From contig NZ_JAKRFD010000008.1 of assembly GCF_022348185.1 (NCBI RefSeq), positions 124,001 to 188,000 on the forward strand: 64,000 bases of DNA. Direction: 5' to 3'. The notes under the pieces are model-generated. The model was not told where the DNA came from. It saw only the letters and a list, made by a program, of their open reading frames with translations, and ran no database searches. Positions 35,085-42,803 of the stretch are shown piece by piece (the first letter of the stretch is position 1; each line of letters starts with the position of its first letter). Source of the DNA: Epibacterium sp. Ofav1-8 (lineage in GTDB: Bacteria; Pseudomonadota; Alphaproteobacteria; Rhodobacterales; Rhodobacteraceae). The position numbers and the translations under genes were made by a program.

Positions 35085-36221
35085 TTAGCTGCCGCCGAAC
35101 AGGGTCTCGACACTTGCGGCCGTGGACAGCGGGCTGGTCAGAAGCGACAGCGTCTTGGTCCACTGGGCATAGGGTGCTTCGGTCACATAGATGGTGTCAC
35201 CGTCGCGGATCACGAAGTCGCGGGCGATGAACAGACCGTTGGGTTGGGTGAGGTTCAGCACGTAGATCATCCGCTGTGCGCCGATCAGATCGTCCCGGCC
35301 CAGCACCTGATTGGAGATCGCCTCGGCCTCGTTGCGGAATACAAAGACACCGGTGGGGTCGGAGGCGGTGGCAATCAGGCCACCGACCTGCGCGATGGCC
35401 TCCAGCGCGGAGAGGTTCTGGCTCTCGAAGGGCACGCGGGCCTGTGCGGCGGTGGCCCCCAGCGCGGTAAAGGCGCGGGTGTCGCCCTCCACCAGGATCT
35501 TGTCGCCGTTGCGCAGCGCGATGTCGAGCTCGGGGTGGTCATAGAGGTCCTCGAACCAGATCTTGCCGGTGTGGCCGCCGCGAATGACGGAGACCTGCGC
35601 GATCTCGGGTTCGATCGCCACGCCACCGGCCTGCGCCAGCATGGTGGCCAGCGTCCGGGTGGGGCGTTCGATCGGATAGACACCCTGCGCGCCGACGGCG
35701 CCGGTCAGGCTGACGGTGGCGCCATCGCCCGCAAGCCGGCGCACCTGCACCTGCGGATCGGGGGTCTGATCTTCGAGCTTCTTGGTGATCGCCTCGCGCA
35801 GCTGGTCGGGCGTATTGCCGGAGGCGCGCACGCGGCCCGCATAGGGCACAAAGATATAGCCTGCACCGTCGACCTGCACTTCTTCGAGCAGGGTGGCATT
35901 GGCCCCGGCGCTGGCCAGGAGGCCGTCGTCGACGTTTTCCCAGATCGTCAGACCGAGGATGTCGCCGGGGCGGATGATGTCGGAGGTCAGAACGGATGCA
36001 TTGGCGAACTGGTCGGAAAAACCAAGTGCGGGCACCACGGCGGTGGCACGGGCAACGCGGTCATTGACCGCCACCACAAAGGCGTCGCCCTGTTTCTGCA
36101 CGGACCCTGCAAAGATCTGACGTTTGTTCGGGCCCACCTTGGGCAGCCCGCATGATGCTGCGAGGGCGACCGCAGCCAGCAAGGCCACGGGGCGCGCCCA
36201 TCGTAAAGTCATGGGTTTCAC
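35085..36221 (-). CDS. Capsule polysaccharide export lipoprotein (Wza/KpsD family)
   Basis: A 378-residue outer-membrane export protein. Signal and lipobox ALAASC give an N-terminal lipid. It contains the Poly_export domain (IIRPGDILGLTIWENV ... VDGAGYIFVPYAGRVRASG) and SLBB-type repeats (VSLTGAVGAQGVYPIERPT). GTG at 36221 with GAGGAG upstream is chosen; the ATG at 36212 is also possible. Between kpsS and kpsC on the minus strand, so the three act together in capsule export. No ABC exporter (kpsMT) or KpsE is in the window. Confidence 0.88.
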   Translation of the reverse strand: MKPMTLRWARPVALLAAVALAASCGLPKVGPNKRQIFAGSVQKQGDAFVVAVNDRVARATAVVPALGFSDQFANASVLTSDIIRPGDILGLTIWENVDDGLLASAGANATLLEEVQVDGAGYIFVPYAGRVRASGNTPDQLREAITKKLEDQTPDPQVQVRRLAGDGATVSLTGAVGAQGVYPIERPTRTLATMLAQAGGVAIEPEIAQVSVIRGGHTGKIWFEDLYDHPELDIALRNGDKILVEGDTRAFTALGATAAQARVPFESQNLSALEAIAQVGGLIATASDPTGVFVFRNEAEAISNQVLGRDDLIGAQRMIYVLNLTQPNGLFIARDFVIRDGDTIYVTEAPYAQWTKTLSLLTSPLSTAASVETLFGGS

Positions 36222-36317
36222 TGCTCGGTCTCCTCGACCTATGTTTATTTTGCCTCAAGTTTTGCGCCCAAATTAGCGGACTGTCACGCAAAAATCCAGT
36301 CGCGCCTGTATTCGGGT

Positions 36318-37610
36318 TCAGCTCACAACGCGCAAGTGTTGCCGTGGTGCTGCTGTCCCGCGCAGGAGCGCATCATAGGGATCGTCGGCAGAAAGCATCA
36401 TATCCACCACTTGCCGCAGCAATTGCCGCCGCCCGGAGCGGGAATAGAACCCGCCGGGAAACTGCGAGGTTTCCAGCAGATAGCGGCGATATTGCTTGTA
36501 GGCGCGGCCATCGGGGCGGGCGGGGGTGGCAAAGAACTCCGCCAGGCTCTGGGTCGAGGAAAATTCAGGCTTGTCGTAGACCGCGCGGCCAAAGACCTTG
36601 AGCGGCAAGCCGCGCCACAGCACCTGCTGACCGGCGGTGGAGTTGACGGTGACGGCGGTGCGGGCCTCGTTCAGAAGGCCCGCGAGCTTGCCTCCGCGCA
36701 CGTAGTGGACCCGCCCCTCGACGCCATGTTCGGCTGCAAGCCGTTTGAGCGCGCGCCGGATCGGGGCGCGGCCATCCTCAAGCGGATGTGCCTTGAACAC
36801 CAGATGATGGTGGCGCGGCGCGCCCTCGGCAAATCCGGCCACGACCACCTCGAGGAATTCGGTGATGGTGGAAAAGGGCGAGTGGGCCTGAAAGGCGCTG
36901 TCATGCTCCAGCTGCAACAGCGCCAGATGATAGGGAAAGCCGCCGCGCTGGATGCCGGCGGTGGCAAGACGGCGGTGCAGCGCATGCAGCGGCATCATCA
37001 GCAGGCGGTTGAGATAGAGCTGGAATTCCTTGGTCACCGGCAGCGCGCGGTGGGGGCGGAAATTGCGATAGCCCTGGTTCCAGAACATGACGAACCAGTG
37101 ATAGAGCGCGCCATAGATCACATGCTGACGGGTGTCGCCCCAATGCGCCGGGGGCATCGGCAGCTCCAGCTCGCTACGGGCCAGCGCCTGTTTCATCTTC
37201 GCCACCGGCATCTGCATCAGGCGCGAATTGCCATTGGTGCCGTCGCGTTCGTAGGTGACCCAATAGGGGCGCAGATAGCCCTCTTCGAAGGTGTGCACGG
37301 TGACGCCCCGGCTCCGTGCGATTTCGATCGCATGGGCGTGGACCGGGCGGGTGTCGCCATAGAGCACGATATCGGTGACCGCATGGTCCTCCAGCAGCGC
37401 CGCAAACCGATCGGGCCAGGCCTCCGGCGTGTCGCGATAGGCGATATAGCTGTGTCGGTCGGGCCAGAACATGCGATCCCCGGCGTTGAAGCCAACCCGG
37501 CGGACCGCGCATCCGGCGGCCTTCAGCATGCGTCCCAATGCGCCAAAGAAGGGTCCATGCGGCCCTTGCAGGAACAGGAAACTGCGTGTGTCGTGCGAGT
37601 TCTGCGACAT
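36318..37610 (-). CDS. kpsS: Capsule polysaccharide Kdo transferase KpsS-like
   Basis: A 430-residue protein with one capsule-synthesis domain. FEEGYLRPYWVTYERDG and VTVNSTAGQQVLWRGLPL are family marks. KpsS adds the first Kdo to phosphatidylglycerol and KpsC extends it, so the pair builds the capsule anchor. It is the first gene of the minus-strand block; 96 bases separate it from the export lipoprotein gene. The 207 bases to the divergent ribE contain no gene. Confidence 0.85.
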   Translation of the reverse strand: MSQNSHDTRSFLFLQGPHGPFFGALGRMLKAAGCAVRRVGFNAGDRMFWPDRHSYIAYRDTPEAWPDRFAALLEDHAVTDIVLYGDTRPVHAHAIEIARSRGVTVHTFEEGYLRPYWVTYERDGTNGNSRLMQMPVAKMKQALARSELELPMPPAHWGDTRQHVIYGALYHWFVMFWNQGYRNFRPHRALPVTKEFQLYLNRLLMMPLHALHRRLATAGIQRGGFPYHLALLQLEHDSAFQAHSPFSTITEFLEVVVAGFAEGAPRHHHLVFKAHPLEDGRAPIRRALKRLAAEHGVEGRVHYVRGGKLAGLLNEARTAVTVNSTAGQQVLWRGLPLKVFGRAVYDKPEFSSTQSLAEFFATPARPDGRAYKQYRRYLLETSQFPGGFYSRSGRRQLLRQVVDMMLSADDPYDALLRGTAAPRQHLRVVS

Positions 37611-37817
37611 TTATGCTCGATCTGGCCTCTTGGCGGGCGAGGATGGCGGCGGCCACCTGCAACATGGTTACGCTGGCTTTAACCGCAATCTATGGGGAAA
37701 GTATGACCATTTGCTTGCCGGGGGCAAGCTGGCTCTTGAGCCGGGGGCGGGCAGGGGCTAGCTCTGGTCGGGAGGCGCCCGCACGACACGGGCGCGGCAC
37801 TATCAAGGAGTTCGCCC

Positions 37818-38423
37818 ATGTTCACCGGGATCATCACCGATGTGGGAACCATCACCGAGCTGGAGCAGGAAGGCGACCTGCGCGCCCGCATCCAGACGGC
37901 CTATGACACCGGCAGCATCGACATGGGGGCCTCGATCGCCTCGGACGGGGTCTGCCTGACGGTGGTGGCGCTGGGGCCGGATTGGTATGACGTGCAGATC
38001 TCGGCCGAGACCACCTCCAAGACCAACATCGATGCGCGCGGCAACCACAAGGGCTGGTTTGTCGGCAAGCGGGTCAATCTGGAACGGGCGCTGAAGGTCG
38101 GCGACGAGCTGGGCGGCCATATCGTGTCGGGCCATGTGGATGGCGTCGCCGAAGTGGTCGAGATGCGCGACGAGGGTGACAGCACCCGCGTGACGCTGCG
38201 CGCGCCCAAGGATCTGGCGCGGTTCATCGCGCCCAAGGGCTCGGTTGCGCTCAACGGCACCTCGTTGACGGTGAATGAGGTGGAGGGCTGCGATTTCGGC
38301 ATCAACTTCATCCCGCACACCAAGGAGGTCACCACCTGGGGCGATGTCAGCGTCGGCGATCTGATCAACCTCGAGATTGACACGCTGGCCCGCTATGTGG
38401 CGCGCTTGCAGGAGAGCCTGTGA
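37818..38423 (+). CDS. ribE: Riboflavin synthase alpha subunit
   Basis: Dismutates two lumazines to riboflavin. 201 residues with two lumazine-binding repeats: MFTGIITDVG ... SDGVCLTVV and GGHIVSGHVDGVA ... LNGTSLTVNEV. The ATG follows AAGGAG. Stop and next start overlap as TGATG, so translation of the following gene is coupled. No FMN riboswitch was seen upstream. Confidence 0.95.
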   Translation: MFTGIITDVGTITELEQEGDLRARIQTAYDTGSIDMGASIASDGVCLTVVALGPDWYDVQISAETTSKTNIDARGNHKGWFVGKRVNLERALKVGDELGGHIVSGHVDGVAEVVEMRDEGDSTRVTLRAPKDLARFIAPKGSVALNGTSLTVNEVEGCDFGINFIPHTKEVTTWGDVSVGDLINLEIDTLARYVARLQESL

Positions 38424-39034
38424 TGGCAGCTGGCAAAGGGTCGGGGCCGGGACAGGCGCCGGGACTGGGGCACAATGGCGGCCCCAGCATGGAGCCGGGG
38501 CGGCTGTGGCGCACCCATGCCTGGCGCTCGGCGCAGAAGAAGCTGATGCCCAACACCATTCCCAAGCTGGTGCTGCACATGCGCCTGAAACGCGCCGCTG
38601 AGCTGGGCATGGACTACAAGACCTATGCCAAGGTGCGCCAGACCTCCGGTCAGGACGTGCTGGGGCTGTTGTTCTCGGCCAATGCGCTGCGGCTGTTTGG
38701 GGGTCCTGCGATCCCGGCGACAGAGGCGGCGGTGCTGGGGCAGCTGGACGGGGCCGGGCGTCTGGCCCTGGTCTATCGCCCGCTGCGGCCCGCGCAGGTT
38801 CAGGCCGCAAACCCGGCCACGCTGGATGCGGTGGGGCCGGCGCCGGTCTTTACCGAGGGCTGGGGCGCGATGCGCGACAAGGTGCAGGGCGTGATGCGCG
38901 AACGTGGCCTGTCCGGTGCCTCGGTGGTGGTGATCGGGGATGCGCCGCTGGAGCGCGAATGGACCACCGCCGGCCGGGCCGCGGCCTATCTGAGCGCGGC
39001 GGAATATTTCGGCGGCAACGCGACGCGGGCGTAA
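38423..39034 (+). CDS. Conserved-looking protein of unknown function in the rib cluster
   Basis: A 203-residue protein with a Gly-rich start (GLGHNGGPSMEPG), a basic helix region (WRSAQKKLMPNTIPKLVLHMRLKRA) and a domain ending in GRAAAYLSAAEYFGG. No membrane segment or signal. I do not recognise a named family. GGAGAG precedes the ATG, which shares a base with the ribE stop; this suggests a function near flavin synthesis or a hitch-hiker in the operon. Confidence 0.65.
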   Translation: MAAGKGSGPGQAPGLGHNGGPSMEPGRLWRTHAWRSAQKKLMPNTIPKLVLHMRLKRAAELGMDYKTYAKVRQTSGQDVLGLLFSANALRLFGGPAIPATEAAVLGQLDGAGRLALVYRPLRPAQVQAANPATLDAVGPAPVFTEGWGAMRDKVQGVMRERGLSGASVVVIGDAPLEREWTTAGRAAAYLSAAEYFGGNATRA

Positions 39035-39423
39035 CCCGCGCGTCGAAACCCCGGGCACGCTGTGTCGCGCCCCGCCGGTGGCCCGTTATATCGGGCGGTG
39101 ATCTGTGCGCTGCGGTGATGCGAGATCAGATCCTGTGATCGGTGTCAGATCAGATGACTTCAGGTCAGTCAGATAAAGAGGGCGGCGCCGCCACAGGGGC
39201 GGAGGTGGCCGGGGGTATCCCCCGCGTGCTCAACGTTATCTCTGCACTGCTCCCCACGTGGGGAAGCCGTTTCCTGGTGTTTGGCCGGGGGCTTTACTCC
39301 CGGCCGGGGATCGCGATCCGGTGCAGACTAGCGCGGCGGGGTGAGGAAATCGCCACCAGGGCGCGCGGAGGGGTGGCAACGGCGCATGGCATATCGTTGC
39401 CCGTCGATGCGCAGGGGAGGGCG
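39035..39423. other. Intergenic region, first part
   Basis: No gene. Holds repeated CAGATCAG/TCAGATCAGAT strings near 39121-39170 and a perfect palindrome CCCCACGTGGGG near 39251-39264. An FMN riboswitch was looked for ahead of ribBA and not found. Confidence 0.4.
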
Positions 39424-39520
39424 CCCGCCCGCAGGTTGGGAAGATAAGTTCCCGCCCGCAGGTGAGACAGGGGGGCTCCCGCCCACAGGTTAAACGGGGG
39501 GGGCTCCCGCCCCCGGGGCA
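39424..39520. repeat. Tandem 27-bp repeat
   Basis: Units beginning CCCGCCCGCAGGT start at 39424, 39451, 39478 and 39506 (last one degenerate), spaced 27, 27 and 28 bases. Between them lie variable strings. 27 bases equals nine codons, and on the minus strand an open frame reads repeated LTCGRE-type peptides, but no start or ribosome site supports a gene. Confidence 0.7.
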
Positions 39521-39766
39521 CGCATCACGGATGCGCCCCCCGGCGTTGGGCCGGGCGCGCCGCCCCTGCCGGGGCGGCGCGCGGCGCAGGCCGCAGTGGT
39601 GTCGCAAAACCGAGCCTCTGTGCAGGGATGCGCCGGTCGCGTGCAGGGATGTGCCGCTTGCGGGGCTGGTATTTGCCCCATTCGTGGTCTATCCCGACGG
39701 ACACAAACCTGGCGCGGACGGGGCTTTCCCGCTCGCGCGCCCCCATCAGCAAAAGGCCATCCGCCC
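39521..39766. other. Intergenic region, second part
   Basis: GC-rich leader of ribBA without a recognised gene. It contains hairpin-forming CCGCCCCTGCCGGGGCGG near 39560-39578 and repeats GTGCAGGGATG twice near 39618-39651. Confidence 0.4.
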
Positions 39767-40891
39767 ATGAGCTATGAAACGCCCGGTCCCGTCGAAGCCG
39801 AACTGCGCGACGCCATCAGCCCCATCGAAGAGATCATCGACGCCGCTCGCGCCGGTCAGATGTATATCCTGGTGGACCACGAGGATCGCGAGAACGAGGG
39901 CGATCTGGTGATTGCGGCGGAGTTTGCCGATGCGGAGGCCATCAACTTCATGGCCACCCACGGGCGCGGGCTGATCTGCCTGCCGATGACCGCCGAGCGC
40001 ATCGACCGGCTGGGGCTGCCGATGATGGCGGTGAACAATTCCTCGCGCCACGAGACCGCCTTTACGGTGTCGATCGAAGCGCGCGAGGGGGTCTCCACCG
40101 GGATCTCGGCCGCGGATCGGGCGCTGACCGTCGCCACCGCGATCAACGAGCAGAACACCATGGCGGCGATCGCCACGCCGGGCCATGTGTTCCCGCTGCG
40201 GGCCAAGCGGGGCGGGGTGCTGGTGCGCGCCGGCCATACCGAGGCGGCGGTGGATATCTCCCGTCTGGCCGGCCTGAAACCCGCCGGGGTGATCTGCGAG
40301 ATCATGAAGGAAGACGGCACCATGGCGCGGCTGCCGGACCTGGTGGAGTTTGCCAAGCAGCATGGCATGAAGATCGGCACCATTTCCGATCTGATTTCCT
40401 ATCGGACCAAGAACGACAATCTGGTGGATGAGACCGCCCGCTCGACCGTGACCTCGGAATATGGCGGCGACTGGGAGATGCGGATCTTCACCGACCAGAC
40501 CCATGACGTGGAGCATGTGGTGCTGATCAAGGGCGACATCTCCACGCCCGAGCCGGTGCTGACCCGGACCCATGCGCTGCATGAAGCCTCGGATCTGTTG
40601 GGGCTGGGGCCAAAACCGGCGGGCGAGCTGCCCAAGGCGATGCAGCTGGTGGCCGAAGAGGGGCGCGGTGTGGTCTGCCTGTTCCGCCAGCCGCGCAATG
40701 CGCTCTATGCCTCGGACGAGGACGGGGTGCGCACGATCAAGCAGACCGGCCTTGGCGCGCAAATTCTGAATAAACTCGGCGTCGAGGAGCTGATCCTGCT
40801 CACCGACTCGCCGGAAACCAAATATGTTGGGCTGGATGCCTATGGGCTGTCGATCGTCGGCACCCGTCCGATCCTGTCCCGTGACAGCTAA
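39767..40891 (+). CDS. ribB: DHBP synthase with degenerate GTP cyclohydrolase II domain
   Basis: 374 residues. The N-terminal half makes 3,4-dihydroxy-2-butanone 4-phosphate from ribulose 5-phosphate: DHEDRENEGDLVIAAE, MATHGRGLICLP and GHTEAAVDISRLAGL are its motifs. The C-terminal half (about 205-370) is GTP cyclohydrolase II-like but lacks the zinc cysteines: where C-x-x-D-V...C-D-C is expected, THALHEASDLLGLG is found. So the RibA activity is probably lost. AAGG precedes the ATG at 39767; ribH follows 14 bases later. Confidence 0.93.
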   Translation: MSYETPGPVEAELRDAISPIEEIIDAARAGQMYILVDHEDRENEGDLVIAAEFADAEAINFMATHGRGLICLPMTAERIDRLGLPMMAVNNSSRHETAFTVSIEAREGVSTGISAADRALTVATAINEQNTMAAIATPGHVFPLRAKRGGVLVRAGHTEAAVDISRLAGLKPAGVICEIMKEDGTMARLPDLVEFAKQHGMKIGTISDLISYRTKNDNLVDETARSTVTSEYGGDWEMRIFTDQTHDVEHVVLIKGDISTPEPVLTRTHALHEASDLLGLGPKPAGELPKAMQLVAEEGRGVVCLFRQPRNALYASDEDGVRTIKQTGLGAQILNKLGVEELILLTDSPETKYVGLDAYGLSIVGTRPILSRDS

Positions 40892-40905
40892 AGGAGGCCT
40901 GCGTC

Positions 40906-41430
40906 ATGGCCGGACATGAAAGCCATTACATCCTGCCGCGCCCGGAATTCGACAAGCCGGTGAAGCTGCTGATCGTGGTGTCGCCCTATTACAAGGACAT
41001 TGCCGACAATATGGTCGCCGGTGCGGTGGCCGAGATCGAGGCCGTGGGCGGCTCTTACGAGGTGGTCGAGGTCCCCGGCGCGCTGGAGATCCCCACCGCC
41101 ATCGGCATTTCCGACCGGGCGTCGAACTTTGACGGCTATGTGGCGCTGGGCTGCGTGATCCGCGGCGAGACCACCCATTACGACACGGTCTGCAATGACA
41201 GCTCGCGGGCGATCCAGCTCTTGGGTCTTCAGGGGCTGTGCATCGGCAATGGCATCCTGACGGTGGAGAACCGCAAACAGGCCGAGGTGCGCGCCGATCC
41301 CGCCGACCAGAACAAGGGCGGCGGCGCGGCGGCTGCGGCCTTGCATCTGATCGCGCTCGCGCGTAAGTGGGGCGCCCAGACCAAGGGAGTCGGCTTCAAG
41401 CCTGCCTCCGACTCCTATCGGCTCGCTTGA
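40906..41430 (+). CDS. ribH: 6,7-dimethyl-8-ribityllumazine synthase
   Basis: Joins the pyrimidine and the butanone phosphate to lumazine. 174 residues. VPGALEIPTAI, GCVIRGETTHYD and NGILTVENRKQAEVRAD are family motifs; H in THYD is the catalytic region. A strong AAAGGAGG lies before the ATG. It is followed by nusB after 26 bases, as in many proteobacteria. Confidence 0.96.
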   Translation: MAGHESHYILPRPEFDKPVKLLIVVSPYYKDIADNMVAGAVAEIEAVGGSYEVVEVPGALEIPTAIGISDRASNFDGYVALGCVIRGETTHYDTVCNDSSRAIQLLGLQGLCIGNGILTVENRKQAEVRADPADQNKGGGAAAAALHLIALARKWGAQTKGVGFKPASDSYRLA

Positions 41431-41456
41431 TTCTCTAACAACGGAACGCCCCCGCC

Positions 41457-41951
41457 ATGACCTCGACAGACGCCCCGAACCCGGGCCCCAAACCGGGCAA
41501 GAACAAGACGCAGGCCCGCTCTGCCGCGCGTCTCTATGCGGTGCAGGCGCTGTTCCAGATGGAGCATAGCGATCTGTCCTTCGACAAGGTGATCGCCGAG
41601 TTCGAGAACCACCGCTTCGGGGCCTCCTACGAGGAGGGCGAGTTTGCCGAGGGCGACACCAAGCTGTTTCGCAAGCTGTTGCGGGACGCGGTCAATCATC
41701 AGGCAAAGATCGACCAGATGACCGACCGCGCGCTGGTGGCGAAATGGCCGATCGCCCGCATCGACCCGACCCTGCGGGCGCTGTTCCGCGCGGCGGGAGC
41801 GGAGTTCGTCGAGAGCGATACGCCGGTCAAGGTGGTGATCAACGAATATGTCGACATCGCGCGCGCCTTCTTTCCCGAAGGGCGCGAGGCGAGTTTCGTC
41901 AATGCGGTGCTCGACCATATGGCCCGCGAGGCCAAGCCCGAGGCGTTCTGA
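41457..41951 (+). CDS. nusB: Transcription antitermination factor NusB
   Basis: RNA-binding factor for rRNA antitermination with NusE. 164 residues, all helical. ARSAARLYAVQALFQMEHS is the arginine-rich RNA-binding start and VVINEYVDIARAFFPEGREASFVNAVLDH the C-terminal signature. It ends the rib-nusB operon. Confidence 0.95.
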   Translation: MTSTDAPNPGPKPGKNKTQARSAARLYAVQALFQMEHSDLSFDKVIAEFENHRFGASYEEGEFAEGDTKLFRKLLRDAVNHQAKIDQMTDRALVAKWPIARIDPTLRALFRAAGAEFVESDTPVKVVINEYVDIARAFFPEGREASFVNAVLDHMAREAKPEAF

Positions 41952-42346
41952 ACGCTGCGCTTGCGGCGGTTTCCCCCGAACCTTTGGACCCTGACCCCGG
42001 AGCGCGCGCTGGCGCGCTCTGTTCGTGTGTGGGGGGCTTTGCAGGGCGATAGGCGGGCATTGCACCGTGACAAGACGCGCCGGGCGCCGCGTTCGGACAT
42101 CGGTGCCGGTGGCTGTGGCGCGCCTTCATGATGCATCAATGCGACGGGTTGTTGATGCTTTGCGACGTGCGGGCGGCGTGCAGCGCCCGCCAACCCCTAT
42201 ATTATGCACAATAAACAACCAGTTGTTTGCTTTGCCCCGCAAAACCTGTCAGCTTATAGGCCAAGGACAGTTGTTCCAATTTCGGGAACCAACTGCCGAC
42301 CCGGAAACAAAAACGCCCACGGGGGCTGCCAGAAACAGGAGGGGAA
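41952..42346. other. Intergenic region ahead of the stress protein/BCCT pair
   Basis: No gene. An AT-rich part (42199-42230) reads CCTATATTATGCACAATAAA and is a promoter candidate. A stem AGTTGTTCC/GGAACCAACT (42268-42294) follows in the presumed leader. Confidence 0.5.
42213..42228. promoter_or_regulatory. Palindromic site AAACAAC-CA-GTTGTTT
   Basis: Perfect 7-base arms with a 2-base centre, right after TATATTATG, about 120 bases ahead of the stress-protein ATG. It fits an operator for a dimeric regulator of the Usp/BCCT genes. Confidence 0.45.
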
Positions 42347-42763
42347 ATGTTTCAGAAAATAGTCGTGCCAGTGGACCTGGCGCATGAAGCCGCATTGCAG
42401 AAAGCGCTGCAAGTGGCGGTGGGGATGGCGAAGGCCCATTCGGCCGAGCTGTGTTATGTCGGGGTGGCCTCGGCTACTCCGGGCGCCGTTGCCCGCACGC
42501 CCGAGGAATACAAGGACAAGCTGGAGAAATTCGCCGAAAGCCAATCCGCCAGCCATGGGGTGCAGGCCAGCAGCCATGCCATCATGACCCATGATCCCAC
42601 GACGGATCTCAACAAGGCGCTGGAGCAGGCGATTGCCGACCTCAAGGCGGATCTTGTCGTCATGGCCACGCATGTTCCGAATATCTCGGATTACATCTGG
42701 GCCGGTCACGGGGCCCATGTGGCTGCCCATAGCACCGCCTCGGTGCTGTTGGTGCGGGATTGA
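42347..42763 (+). CDS. Universal stress protein UspA family
   Basis: A 138-residue cytosolic protein with the fold FQKIVVPVDLAHEAALQKALQVA at the start and DLVVMATHVP ... STASVLLVRD at the end. The ATP-loop glycines of classical Usp are only partly kept (WAGHGAHVAAHSTAS), so nucleotide binding is unsure. AGGAGG precedes the ATG. It is 40 bases ahead of the BCCT gene, which suggests it tunes the transporter, as seen for other Usp-transporter pairs. Confidence 0.85.
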   Translation: MFQKIVVPVDLAHEAALQKALQVAVGMAKAHSAELCYVGVASATPGAVARTPEEYKDKLEKFAESQSASHGVQASSHAIMTHDPTTDLNKALEQAIADLKADLVVMATHVPNISDYIWAGHGAHVAAHSTASVLLVRD

Positions 42764-42803
42764 CTGACATCGAATTGAAACTCCGAAACGAAAGGCGGTA
42801 CCT

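Noticed and set aside
33039-37610. Genomic island with mobility genes
   Set aside because: No integrase, transposase or att repeat seen, and codon style is like the neighbours.
37611-37817. FMN riboswitch ahead of ribE
   Set aside because: Conserved RFN strings were looked for here and ahead of ribBA (39035-39766) and not found.
39424-39520. CRISPR array
   Set aside because: Repeat plus spacer is only 27 bases, units vary, and no cas gene is near.
39236-39607. Minus-strand protein with LTCGRE repeats
   Set aside because: The peptide repeat comes from the 27-bp DNA repeat; no ribosome site or plausible protein features.
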